64,000 nucleotides of DNA, from contig CAWGFM010000004.1 in assembly GCA_963821935.1 (NCBI GenBank), forward strand, positions 558,001 to 622,000, written 5' to 3'. Origin of the DNA: JAOUEA01 sp963821935 (GTDB lineage Bacteria > Actinomycetota > UBA4738 > HRBIN12). The notes below the pieces were generated by a model. That model was given only the letters and a program-made list of their open reading frames with translations. It had not been told where the DNA came from and ran no database searches. A program made the position numbers and the translations under genes. This document shows, in pieces, positions 1 to 7,537 of this stretch (its first letter is position 1; each line of letters begins with the position of its first letter).

Positions 1-412
1 TGGCGACGTGAGGACGCGCGATCAGCCCTCCCCCGGCGATCTCGCGGACCCGTTCGAACGAGATGTCATACCCCAGCTCCTGCAGCTTTTCGACCATCAT
101 CTCGCCACGCCGGAACCGGGTGTCGATCAACCGCTGGAGCTCCTGTCGAAGCGGCTCGTGCGCCGCATCCACCCAGTACGACAGCACGTGCAGGCTGGCC
201 CCCTCGTACTCGGCCGAGAACTCGATCCCAGGCACCATCTCGATCCCCGCGTCCGCCCCAGCGGTGAGGCCTTCATCGAAGCCGTCCATCGTGTCGTGGT
301 CGGTGATGGCGATGCCAGCGAGCCCCCGCTCGACAGCGAGCGCAACGTTCTCGGCGGGTGTGTTGGTCCCGTCCGAGCACGACGTGTGGGTGTGCAGGTC
401 GTAGCCGCTCAT
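1..412 (-). CDS. PHP-domain phosphoesterase (N-terminal part, runs off the left edge)
   Basis: This is a metal-dependent phosphoesterase of the PHP family (TrpH/YciV, RNase AM-like). Known relatives hydrolyse nucleoside 3',5'-bisphosphates or short RNA 5' ends, but the substrate here is not determined. The frame opens MSGYDLHTHTSCSDGT, giving the HxH metal motif, followed by AITDHDTMDG (second metal motif) and EFSAEYEG. About 137 residues are visible and the C-terminal half lies outside the window. The ATG at 412 is the only good start before the motif. It is the last visible gene of a leftward set headed by dhaL at 3039, so it may be co-transcribed with the hydroxyacid oxidase 32 bases upstream. 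Confidence 0.85.
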   Translation of the reverse strand, partial: MSGYDLHTHTSCSDGTNTPAENVALAVERGLAGIAITDHDTMDGFDEGLTAGADAGIEMVPGIEFSAEYEGASLHVLSYWVDAAHEPLRQELQRLIDTRFRRGEMMVEKLQELGYDISFERVREIAGGGLIARPHVA

Positions 413-444
413 GGCCGGGAGGGTGACAGACGTCGGTGCCCTCG

Positions 445-1488
445 TCACATCGACGGAGCAGGCGCCACCAGGGACGGACCGATCTCCGCGACCGTGCGGC
501 ACCCGGTCAGCGCCATGGCATTCTCGAACTCCGCCCTCAGGATGCCGAGCACGGCCGTGACGCCCGCTTCACCACCGGCTGCCAACCCCCACACGACGGG
601 GCGCCCGACCAGCACCGCCGCCGCGCCCAGCGCCATGGCCTTCAGCACGTCCGTGCCTCGCCGGACACCTCCGTCCATCAGCACCGGCACCCGGCCGGCG
701 ACCTGCGAGATCACCTCGGGCAGCGCACCGAGTCCCGACGGCGAGGAGTCCAGCTGACGCCCTCCATGGTTGGACACCACGATGGCGTCGGCCCCAGCTT
801 GCACGGCCAACTCGGCATCCTCAGCAGTGAGCAACCCTTTCACCAGGATCGGGAGGCCCGGCACCTGCCCACGGATCCATGCCAGGTCATCCCAGCTCAG
901 GAGCGGGTCGTAGACCATCTCATTCTCTGGCTCACTCTCCGGAAGCCCGATCGGCATGACGAACCCGCTGCGGGTGTCGCGGTGGCGCAGGCCGTTCACC
1001 GGGAAATCGACCGTCCAGCAGATCGCCCCGTACCCGGCCGACGCCACGCGCGCCAGCATCTCCCCAGTACGCCCGCGGTCACTGAGCACGTACAACTGCC
1101 ACCACTTGGGCCCGGCGCTCGCCGCAGCCACCTCTTCACAGATGTCGGCTGCCGTGGAGCTCACGACCATGATCGTGCCGGTGGCATCGGCCGCTCGCGC
1201 CGTGGCCGGTTCGGCGCCGGCGTGAGCCAGATGCTGATAGGCCCACGGCGCCACCAAGACCGGGAACGTCACACGGGTGCCCAGGATCGATGTCGAGGTG
1301 TCGGGTTCGCCCGCCGCTCGCAGGAAGCGAGGCCGCAGGAGCCAGCGGTCGAAGGCCCGCCGGTTCTCCGTCAGCGTCCATTCGTCGCCCGCACCCCCGG
1401 CGAAGTAGTCCCACGCGTCGGGGGCGATCGCTGCCCGCGCGACCGGCTCGTAGTCATCGACGGTGACGTAGATCGGAGGGTCGGTCAT
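445..1488 (-). CDS. FMN-dependent alpha-hydroxy acid dehydrogenase/oxidase (lactate/glycolate oxidase family)
   Basis: A 347-residue TIM-barrel flavoenzyme that would oxidise an L-2-hydroxy acid such as lactate or glycolate to the 2-oxo acid. It carries the family signature SNHGGRQLD with the catalytic His, the FMN-binding LVKGLLTAEDA strand and the phosphate-binding DGGVRRGTDVLKA stretch. The frame is open to 1566, but that would overlap the upstream IclR gene and add 26 arginine-rich residues with no family resemblance. The ATG at 1488 (MTDPPIYVTVDDYEP) fits the usual N-terminus. It lies 40 bases after the regulator and probably shares its transcript. The substrate cannot be told from sequence; the neighbourhood hints at C3 acid metabolism. 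Confidence 0.88.
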   Translation of the reverse strand: MTDPPIYVTVDDYEPVARAAIAPDAWDYFAGGAGDEWTLTENRRAFDRWLLRPRFLRAAGEPDTSTSILGTRVTFPVLVAPWAYQHLAHAGAEPATARAADATGTIMVVSSTAADICEEVAAASAGPKWWQLYVLSDRGRTGEMLARVASAGYGAICWTVDFPVNGLRHRDTRSGFVMPIGLPESEPENEMVYDPLLSWDDLAWIRGQVPGLPILVKGLLTAEDAELAVQAGADAIVVSNHGGRQLDSSPSGLGALPEVISQVAGRVPVLMDGGVRRGTDVLKAMALGAAAVLVGRPVVWGLAAGGEAGVTAVLGILRAEFENAMALTGCRTVAEIGPSLVAPAPSM

Positions 1489-1528
1489 CGCCCGGAAGGC
1501 TAGCCCACGTCGTCCACGCGTGGGACGG

Positions 1529-2323
1529 TCAGCCGCGCGCGGCGATGCGTCCGGCACCCATGTCACGCGAGAGCCCGCGGGCGGTCTCGCGCACCGCGCC
1601 CACCAGCGATGGCGACGGGCGTGACTCCGTGATCAACCGCTCGACCGGTCCCACCACCCCGATCGCCCCGGCGGGGTAGCCCCGGTGATCGAACACCGCC
1701 GCGGCGATCTCGGCCTCGCCCACGATGGCCTCCTGATCCTCGACAGCGATCCCTTCGCTCGTGACGGCTGCCACGGCGGTCTCGACGGCCTTCGGGTCGG
1801 TCAGGGTCTTGCCCGTCAGCGCCACCAGGTCCGTGTCCACCAGGTCCGCGCGAGAGGCCGGGTCGAGGTAGGCCACGATCGCCTTGCCGAGCGCACAGGC
1901 GTGCCATGGGATCGACGCACCGACCTCGAGGATCTGCACCGAGTTGTCGGGCCGGAACACGTGGTGAACGATCAGCACCGACGAGTTGTGGAGCACGCCC
2001 ACGCGGACGGCTTCGCCCACGCGGGAGGCCAGCGAGTCGGCCCACAGCAGCGACCGCCCTCGCAGCTCGTGGTTGTCCAGGAACGCGTTCCCCAACTGCA
2101 GCATCGCCGCGCCCAGCCGGTACTTGCCCGTCTCGGGATCCTGTTCGACCAGCTCCTGGGACTCCAGGGTTCGCAGCAGCCCGTACGCCGTGCCCTTGGC
2201 CAGGCCGAGCCGCTCGGAGATCTCCGTGACGCCCATCCGTGAGCTGCCCGACGCCAGCACCTTCAAGATCCGGGCCGCGCGATCGACCGACTGGATCGAG
2301 CCTCGGCGAGGTTCGGGTGTCAT
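1529..2323 (-). CDS. IclR-family transcriptional regulator, candidate regulator of the glycerol locus
   Basis: A 264-residue regulator with an N-terminal winged helix (residues about 8-70: SIQSVDRAARILKVL, then ISERLGLAKGTAYGLLRTLE) and a C-terminal IclR effector domain (about 80-250, including HACALGKAIVAYLD). Actinobacterial glycerol operons are often controlled by IclR proteins of the GylR type, and this gene sits in the leftward set that diverges from glpF. Its ATG overlaps the end of the upstream dhaL-like gene by 4 bases, so the two are translationally coupled. The divergent region at 3040-3200 is its most likely target. The effector is unknown; glycerol 3-phosphate or dihydroxyacetone are guesses from context. 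Confidence 0.9.
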   Translation of the reverse strand: MTPEPRRGSIQSVDRAARILKVLASGSSRMGVTEISERLGLAKGTAYGLLRTLESQELVEQDPETGKYRLGAAMLQLGNAFLDNHELRGRSLLWADSLASRVGEAVRVGVLHNSSVLIVHHVFRPDNSVQILEVGASIPWHACALGKAIVAYLDPASRADLVDTDLVALTGKTLTDPKAVETAVAAVTSEGIAVEDQEAIVGEAEIAAAVFDHRGYPAGAIGVVGPVERLITESRPSPSLVGAVRETARGLSRDMGAGRIAARG

Positions 2324-3039
2324 GCGGTTTCCGGTTCGATCGAGCGCGCCAAGGCGCTGAACAGGAACGACGTGGAGGTCGCGCCGGGGTCCTGGTGACC
2401 GACGCTCCGAGGCCCCAGGTAGGAGGCCCGGCCCTTCCGCGCCTGGAGCGGTACGGTCGCTCGCATGCCCGCCTTGGCGGCGTCGGCGGCGCGGTTCGCG
2501 GCCGAGGCAACGTCGCGGCCGGCACGGAGCTCACGTTCGAAGGCGTGCAGCGCAGGCACGTAGGCATCGACGATCGTCTTGTCGCCTTCGGCCGCCGCTC
2601 CCAGCCCTTGGATGGCGTCCAGGCCCGATCGCAGTGCCTTCAGCAGATCCTCGGGCTCGAAGGTCGCGGCAGCGCCCAGCGAGGTCGCCGCGGACCGGAA
2701 CCCCGTGCCGAACAGTGGTCCGGCGGCCCCGCCGACGCGATAGATCAAGGTCGATCCGACCCGTTCCAGGATCTCCCCTGGCGCAAGGTCTGCAGCCGCC
2801 TCCAGGTCGGTCGCCGCTGCGGAGAAACCCCGGTCCATGTTTATGCCGTGGTCGGCATCGCCGATCGCCGCGTCGAGCTGCGTCAGGTAGTCACGGTTGG
2901 AGGCCATCTGGTTCGCCGATGCTTGGATCCACCGTCGAACGAACGCGGCGTCAAGGATCACTGCCTGTTCCGGGGAAGCGTCGGTCACGAGGGTCATCAT
3001 CTCAGGCCCATCGCCCGGGCGTGTCAAACCGGCGCTCAT
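2320..3039 (-). CDS. Second DhaL-type protein (dihydroxyacetone kinase ADP-binding subunit), coupled to the IclR regulator
   Basis: A 239-residue DhaL-fold protein. It keeps the Mg-ADP site GDADHGIN (about residues 61-68), the GDKTIVDA segment and the C-terminal GRASYLGPRSVGHQDPG signature, so it looks competent to bind nucleotide. No dhaK accompanies it; the only dhaK lies on the other strand with its own dhaL. The start at 3039 has a GAGG ribosome site about 10 bases upstream, with in-frame ATGs at 3000 and 2997 as alternatives. It overlaps the IclR gene by 4 bases. In E. coli, DhaL also acts as a signal to the regulator DhaR, so a signalling role towards the IclR protein is possible but inferred only from coupling. 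Confidence 0.88.
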   Translation of the reverse strand: MSAGLTRPGDGPEMMTLVTDASPEQAVILDAAFVRRWIQASANQMASNRDYLTQLDAAIGDADHGINMDRGFSAAATDLEAAADLAPGEILERVGSTLIYRVGGAAGPLFGTGFRSAATSLGAAATFEPEDLLKALRSGLDAIQGLGAAAEGDKTIVDAYVPALHAFERELRAGRDVASAANRAADAAKAGMRATVPLQARKGRASYLGPRSVGHQDPGATSTSFLFSALARSIEPETA

Positions 3040-3062
3040 CCAGCCAGCACCTCATGTGTTCG

Positions 3063-3092
3063 ACTATGCCGAACAGCGTAGGGCCTCGTCAA
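3063..3092 (-). promoter_or_regulatory. Candidate sigma-A-type promoter for the dhaL-iclR set
   Basis: Read on the minus strand there is a TTGACG (-35, 3092-3087), an 18-base spacer and CATAGT (-10, 3068-3063). Transcription would begin near 3056, about 17 bases before the ATG at 3039. This is one of the better -35/-10 pairs in the window. It is recognised by pattern only. Confidence 0.5.
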
Positions 3093-3121
3093 GTCCAGTT
3101 TGGCGATATGGCGAATTTGAC
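3093..3121. promoter_or_regulatory. Imperfect palindrome in the dhaL/glpF divergent region, candidate operator
   Basis: A 29-base stretch begins GTC and ends GAC, with partial dyad symmetry (8 of 14 arm positions pair) and a direct repeat of TGGCGA at its centre. It touches the -35 of the leftward promoter and includes most of a TTGACT element (3117-3122) pointing towards glpF, which has only a poor -10 behind it. That is a suitable place for the IclR protein to control both directions. Nothing in the sequence proves binding. Confidence 0.3.
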
Positions 3122-3200
3122 TTCTTCACAAGAACGGGATTGGGTGTCGAAGACGAGGGCCTCGGCACGAGGTCCGAGCTCAAGGGGGGTGGTTCCCGAG

Positions 3201-3932
3201 ATGTTCCTCGGAGAAGTGGTCGGCACCGCGATGCTGGTCCTGATCGGCGACGGTGTCGTCGCCGGCGTCCTGCTCAACAAGTCCAAAGCTCAGAACAGCG
3301 GATGGGTCGTGATCACCTGGGCATGGGCCATGGCTGTGTTCGTCGGCGTGCTCGCCAGCCTCGCGGTCGCAGGCGGCGTCGCGCACATCAACCCGGCCGT
3401 GACGATCGGGCTGGCCTCGATCGACCTGTTCCCGTGGGAAGACGTGCCCACCGCGATCGCGGGCCAGTTCCTCGGCGCCTTCATCGGCGCGATCTTGGTG
3501 TGGGCCGCCTACCTCGTGCACTGGGGCGAGACGGACGATCCCGGCCTGAAGCTCGCCGTGTTCTGCACCGGGCCTGCGATCCGGAACACGCCCGCGAACC
3601 TGATCACCGAGATCATCGGTACGTTCGTGCTGGTGTTCGGGGTGCTCTCGATCGCCGGGCTGGCGCTGGGTGATGAGCTCATCACCGGCGCACTGGCGAC
3701 CGGCGCGCTGCCCGTGGCACTGCTCGTGCTGGGCATCGGCATGGCGCTCGGTGGACCAACCGGCTACGCGATCAACCCGGCACGAGATCTCGGTCCACGC
3801 ATCATCCACGCGATCCTGCCCATCCCGGGCAAGGGAAGCTCGGACTGGGGCTATTCCTGGATCCCCGTCGTGGGGCCGGTCGTCGGGGGCGTGATCGGCG
3901 CTCTGGCCGCCAAGGCTCTCTTCGATCTATAG
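3201..3932 (+). CDS. glpF: Glycerol facilitator (aquaglyceroporin, MIP family)
   Basis: An integral membrane channel for passive glycerol entry, 243 residues with six expected membrane segments. Both pore boxes are visible: HINPAVTIG and, in the second half, YAINPARDLGPR. The Asp after NPAR is the marker of glycerol-conducting members rather than water-only aquaporins. The open frame extends far upstream, but the ATG at 3201 (MFLGEVVGTAML) starts the first helix and follows a purine-rich AAGGGGGG at 3182-3189. A GTG at 3189 is a weaker alternative. It heads the rightward run glpF-dhaK-dhaL-glpK, with 8 bases to dhaK. Confidence 0.92.
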   Translation: MFLGEVVGTAMLVLIGDGVVAGVLLNKSKAQNSGWVVITWAWAMAVFVGVLASLAVAGGVAHINPAVTIGLASIDLFPWEDVPTAIAGQFLGAFIGAILVWAAYLVHWGETDDPGLKLAVFCTGPAIRNTPANLITEIIGTFVLVFGVLSIAGLALGDELITGALATGALPVALLVLGIGMALGGPTGYAINPARDLGPRIIHAILPIPGKGSSDWGYSWIPVVGPVVGGVIGALAAKALFDL

Positions 3933-3940
3933 GAGACGAG

Positions 3941-4942
3941 ATGAAGAAGCTGATCAACGACCCCGCGAACGTCGTTCGCGAGGAGCTCCAGGGGATCGAA
4001 GCGGCACACCCTGACCTGGTGAAGGTGTTCTACGACCCGTACTACATCACGCGGGCGGACGCGCCGGTCCAGGGCAAGGTGGCGCTGATCTCCGGAGGCG
4101 GCTCCGGTCACGAGCCGATGCACGGGGGGTTCGTAGGACAGGGCATGCTGGACGCGGCATGTCCGGGCGAGGTCTTCACCTCGCCCACCCCCGACCAGAT
4201 GGAGGCCGCGACCAAGGCAGTCGATGGCGGCGCCGGCGTGGTCCACATCGTGAAGAACTACACCGGCGACGTCATGAACTTCGAGATGGCGGCCGATCTG
4301 TGCCGCGCCGACGGCGTCGAGGTCGAGGCGGTGGTGGTCGATGACGATGTCGCCGTGCAGGACTCGCTCTACACCGCCGGTCGGCGCGGCGTTGGCGCGA
4401 CGGTGCTCATGGAGAAGATCGCGGGCGCAGCCGCGGAGGAGCAGCGGCCTCTCAAGGAGGTCGCCGACATCTGCCGTGAGGTCAACGCGAAGTCCCGCTC
4501 CATGGGCATGGCCCTCACGTCGTGCACGGTCCCGGCCGCCGGGACTGCCACCTTCGAGCTCGGCGACGACGAGATCGAGATGGGCGTCGGCATCCACGGC
4601 GAGCCCGGCCGCGAGCGTATGAAGATGAAGCCGGCGTCCGAGATCGTGGAGATGATGGCCACCGCGATCGTCGACGATGGGCCGTTCTCCGATGGTGACG
4701 AGGTGCTCGCGTTCGTGAACGGCATGGGCGGAACGCCCTTGATCGAGCTGTACGTGGTCTACCACGAGCTGCATGCGTTCCTGAAGGGCCGTGGCATCTC
4801 GATCTCGCGGAACCTGATCGGCTCCTACATCACGTCGCTCGAGATGGCAGGGTGCTCCATCACGCTGCTGAAGATGGACGCGGACTCCACGAAGCTGTGG
4901 GACGCTCCGGTCAAGACGGCCGGGTTGCGGTGGGGAGCCTGA
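3941..4942 (+). CDS. dhaK: Dihydroxyacetone kinase, DhaK subunit
   Basis: The substrate-binding subunit of the PEP-dependent dihydroxyacetone kinase, 333 residues. It opens MKKLINDPANVVREEL as in the family, has the glycine-rich SGGGSGHEP motif (about residues 50-58), and carries His219 in GIHGEPG, the residue that binds dihydroxyacetone covalently (His218 in E. coli). A GGAGACG ribosome site precedes the ATG. It is followed by dhaL, and a DhaM-containing phosphotransferase at 10359 completes the system, so this is the bacterial PTS type rather than the ATP-dependent fused kinase. Confidence 0.95.
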   Translation: MKKLINDPANVVREELQGIEAAHPDLVKVFYDPYYITRADAPVQGKVALISGGGSGHEPMHGGFVGQGMLDAACPGEVFTSPTPDQMEAATKAVDGGAGVVHIVKNYTGDVMNFEMAADLCRADGVEVEAVVVDDDVAVQDSLYTAGRRGVGATVLMEKIAGAAAEEQRPLKEVADICREVNAKSRSMGMALTSCTVPAAGTATFELGDDEIEMGVGIHGEPGRERMKMKPASEIVEMMATAIVDDGPFSDGDEVLAFVNGMGGTPLIELYVVYHELHAFLKGRGISISRNLIGSYITSLEMAGCSITLLKMDADSTKLWDAPVKTAGLRWGA

Positions 4943-4989
4943 TCACCCCGCCGCCCGCTCGATCGAGCCTTCGGGAGGGGGCCAACCGC

Positions 4990-5625
4990 ATGAGCGTGCC
5001 GTACGAGGACGTCGTCCGATGGGTCGAGTCGTTCGCGGAAACGATCGGCGAGCAGAAGGCATACCTCACCGAGCTCGACTCCGCCATCGGGGACGCCGAC
5101 CACGGCATCAACATGCAGCGCGGCATGCAGGCGGTGTCGGGCATCCTCGGGGAGGCGACCTCGCAGGACATCGGCGCGCTCTTCAAACGGGTGGGCATGA
5201 CGCTCGTGTCCACCGTCGGCGGAGCAGGTGGGCCCCTCTACGGCACCCTGTTCCTCCAGCTGGGCACGGCGACCGCGGGCAAGCAGGAGCTCTCCGCCGG
5301 CGATTGGGGCTCCGCCCTGGAGGCCGCGGTGGCCGGCGTGCAGGCACGGGGGAAAGCCCAGGCCGGCGACAAGACCATGCTCGACACCTTGATCCCTGCC
5401 CGCGACGCGTTCGCGACGGCCGTCGACGAAGGAGCGGATCTTCCCACAGCGCTCCAGCGATCGGCCGACGCCGGTGAGCAGGGGATGAAGGAGACGATCC
5501 CGCTGGTGGCTCGCAAGGGCCGTGCCAGCTATCTGGGTGAGCGCAGCGCCGGGCATCAGGACCCCGGCGCCACCTCGTCTTACCTCCTGTTGAAAACGGC
5601 CGCCGACACGTGGAGCGGTGACTGA
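4990..5625 (+). CDS. dhaL: Dihydroxyacetone kinase, DhaL subunit
   Basis: The ADP-binding subunit that carries the phosphoryl group from DhaM to dihydroxyacetone bound on DhaK. It is 211 residues, the usual length. It shows IGDADHGIN (Mg-ADP ligands), GDKTMLDTL and GRASYLGERSAGHQDPG. The frame is open to 4852, but that would overlap dhaK; the ATG at 4990 follows a GGGAGGGGG ribosome site and matches the family start. It resembles the divergent DhaL at 2320-3039 clearly in these motifs but differs in its N-terminus, so the two are paralogues rather than a recent copy. Confidence 0.95.
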   Translation: MSVPYEDVVRWVESFAETIGEQKAYLTELDSAIGDADHGINMQRGMQAVSGILGEATSQDIGALFKRVGMTLVSTVGGAGGPLYGTLFLQLGTATAGKQELSAGDWGSALEAAVAGVQARGKAQAGDKTMLDTLIPARDAFATAVDEGADLPTALQRSADAGEQGMKETIPLVARKGRASYLGERSAGHQDPGATSSYLLLKTAADTWSGD

Positions 5626-5646
5626 GGCAACGCACCAAGCGAAGAC

Positions 5647-5674
5647 GCCAAGGAAGAGAAGCCAAGGAAGAGAA
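5647..5674 (+). repeat. Tandem 14-base purine-rich repeat in the glpK leader
   Basis: Two perfect copies of GCCAAGGAAGAGAA stand side by side and run directly into the true ribosome site AGGAGG (5674-5679), six bases before the glpK ATG. Each copy holds ribosome-site-like AAGGAAG. The repeat is outside coding sequence. Confidence 0.8.
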
Positions 5675-5685
5675 GGAGGCCCCTC

Positions 5686-7182
5686 ATGGCTGATTACGTC
5701 GGAGCCCTCGATCAGGGCACGACCAGCACGCGGTTCATGATCTTCGACCACGGCGGCGAGGTCGTGGGCATCGACCAGAAGGAACACGAGCAGATCTTCC
5801 CGAAAGCGGGGTGGGTCGAGCACGATCCCCAAGAGGTCTGGCGCAGTACCACTGAGGTGATCGACGGGGCCTTGTCCAAGACGAACATCGAGGCCAGCGA
5901 CCTTGCCGCGGTCGGCATCACGAACCAACGCGAGACCGCCGTGGTCTGGGACCGTTCGACCGGGGAGCCCGTCTACAACGCGCTGGTGTGGCAGGACACC
6001 CGCCAGCAGGACATCGTCGATGAGTTGGCCTCGGACGGAGGGCAGGACCGCTTCCGCGAGAAGACCGGACTGCCGTTGGCGACCTACTTCTCCGGCACGA
6101 AGGTGCGTTGGATCCTCGACAACGTCGATGGCGCGCGAGACCGGGCCGAAGCGGGCGACCTCATGTTCGGCAACATGGACACCTGGTGCATCTGGAACCT
6201 CACAGGCGGCACCGACGGCGGGGCGCACGTGACCGATGTGTCCAACGCCAGCCGCACGATGTTGATGGACCTGGAGACGCTGGACTGGCACGACGATCTG
6301 CTCTCGGCGATCGGTGTGCCCCGTTCGATGCTCCCGTCGATCGAACCGTCCTCGGCCGTCTACGGTGAGGCGAAGGGAACCCTGGCGGGCATCCCCGTGG
6401 CGGGTGACCTCGGTGATCAGCAGGCCGCCACGTTCGGCCAGGCCGCCTACGACGTGGGTGACGCCAAGAACACCTACGGGACCGGCTGCTTCATGTTGCT
6501 GAACACCGGCACCGAGCTGGTCCGTTCGAAGTCGGGCCTGCTCACGACCGTCGGCTGGAAGCTCGGCGACGAGCCCGCGGTGTACTGCCTGGAAGGAGCC
6601 ATCGCGATCGCCGGTGCGTTGGTGCAGTGGCTGCGCGACAACCTGGGCATCATCAGCTCGTCCGAGGAGATCGAGCAGCTCGCGGCAACGGTCGAGGACA
6701 ACGGCGGCATCTACTTCGTGCCGGCGTTCTCGGGTCTGTTCGCGCCGTACTGGCGAGGCGACGCCCGCGGAGCGATCGTGGGCATGACCCGCTACATCAA
6801 CAAGGGACACCTCGCGCGGGCAACCCTGGAGGCCACGGCGTGGCAGGCTCGCGAGGTCGCCGACGCGATGGAGGCGGATTCGGGGGTCACGCTCAACGAG
6901 CTCAAGGTCGACGGCGGTATGGTCCACAACGAGCTGCTGATGCAGTTCCAGGCGGATTGCTTGCAGGTGCCGGTCATCCGGCCCAAGGTCGCTGAGACCA
7001 CCGCGCTGGGTGCTGCCTATGCCGCGGGCCTGGCGGTCGGATTCTGGGGCTCGACGGACGATCTTCGCCAGAACTGGGGCAAGGAGAAGGAGTGGACACC
7101 CCAGATGTCCAAGGACCAGGTGGAATCCGAGTACGCCAACTGGAAGAAGGCCGTCACACGCACCTTCGACTGGGTCGACTGA
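5686..7182 (+). CDS. glpK: Glycerol kinase
   Basis: Cytosolic FGGY-family kinase converting glycerol and ATP to glycerol 3-phosphate, 498 residues, the normal length. The N-terminus YVGALDQGTTSTRFMIFD holds the ATP-phosphate loop, and GWVEHDPQEVW and the C-terminal LKVDGGMVHNELLMQFQAD are typical. The ATG at 5686 has a perfect AGGAGG six bases ahead. It stands between the dhaKL genes and the glpA complex, which would use its product. Confidence 0.96.
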   Translation: MADYVGALDQGTTSTRFMIFDHGGEVVGIDQKEHEQIFPKAGWVEHDPQEVWRSTTEVIDGALSKTNIEASDLAAVGITNQRETAVVWDRSTGEPVYNALVWQDTRQQDIVDELASDGGQDRFREKTGLPLATYFSGTKVRWILDNVDGARDRAEAGDLMFGNMDTWCIWNLTGGTDGGAHVTDVSNASRTMLMDLETLDWHDDLLSAIGVPRSMLPSIEPSSAVYGEAKGTLAGIPVAGDLGDQQAATFGQAAYDVGDAKNTYGTGCFMLLNTGTELVRSKSGLLTTVGWKLGDEPAVYCLEGAIAIAGALVQWLRDNLGIISSSEEIEQLAATVEDNGGIYFVPAFSGLFAPYWRGDARGAIVGMTRYINKGHLARATLEATAWQAREVADAMEADSGVTLNELKVDGGMVHNELLMQFQADCLQVPVIRPKVAETTALGAAYAAGLAVGFWGSTDDLRQNWGKEKEWTPQMSKDQVESEYANWKKAVTRTFDWVD

Positions 7183-7197
7183 GATCGGAGCACGCCG

Positions 7198-7501
7198 ATG
7201 AAACGACGAGTCAGATCACGACGAGTCAGATCACGACGAGTCAGATCACGACGAGTCAGATCACGACGAGTCAGATCACGACGAGCACGAGGGGTTCTTC
7301 GCTGAGGGCCAAGCCAAGAAGGAGCACGATCCGGACGAGGACCGGCACGGCGATTTCGCCGAGGGCCAGGAGCGAGAGCACCACGAGCCCGAGGAGCAGC
7401 AGAAAGGAACGTTCGCCGAGGGCCAGACCGACGAGGACGAAGACCCCACTACGCCCGAACGCGGGGACTTCGCCGAAGGCCAGGATCGCGACGACGACTG
7501 A
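7198..7501 (+). pseudogene. Acidic FAEGQ-repeat small protein, reading frame broken at the start codon
   Basis: The open frame 7202-7501 encodes a strikingly acidic protein: five tandem DESDH pentapeptides, then four spaced copies of FAEGQ (GFFAEGQ, GDFAEGQ, GTFAEGQ, GDFAEGQ) separated by Asp/Glu/His-rich linkers, ending DRDDD. There is no start codon in this frame; a TGA lies just before it. An ATG at 7198 with GGAG seven bases upstream is perfectly placed but is one base out of frame, because an AAA run stands at 7201-7203. With two A's the gene would read MN(DESDH)5 and give about 100 residues. It is either a genuine +1 mutation or a base-call error. Function unknown. Read in the ATG frame as it stands, only a short arginine-rich peptide results. 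Confidence 0.65.
7205..7279 (+). repeat. Five perfect tandem copies of a 15-base unit
   Basis: The unit GACGAGTCAGATCAC is repeated five times without a change, followed by a partial variant. Because the unit is 15 bases long, copy-number change by slippage would keep the frame and add or remove one DESDH pentapeptide of the acidic repeat protein. Confidence 0.95.
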
Positions 7502-7537
7502 ACGGCTCGCCCGGCGCTCGGTCCACCGCGAGGTGCG

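Noticed and set aside
4825..6927. A 700-codon open frame on the minus strand across dhaL and glpK
   Set aside because: It runs antisense to two strongly conserved genes and its translation is Arg/His/Gly-rich with no family features. Long antisense frames are common in GC-rich DNA.
7205..7279. CRISPR array
   Set aside because: The units are 15 bases, directly adjacent and without spacers. This is an in-frame coding tandem repeat.
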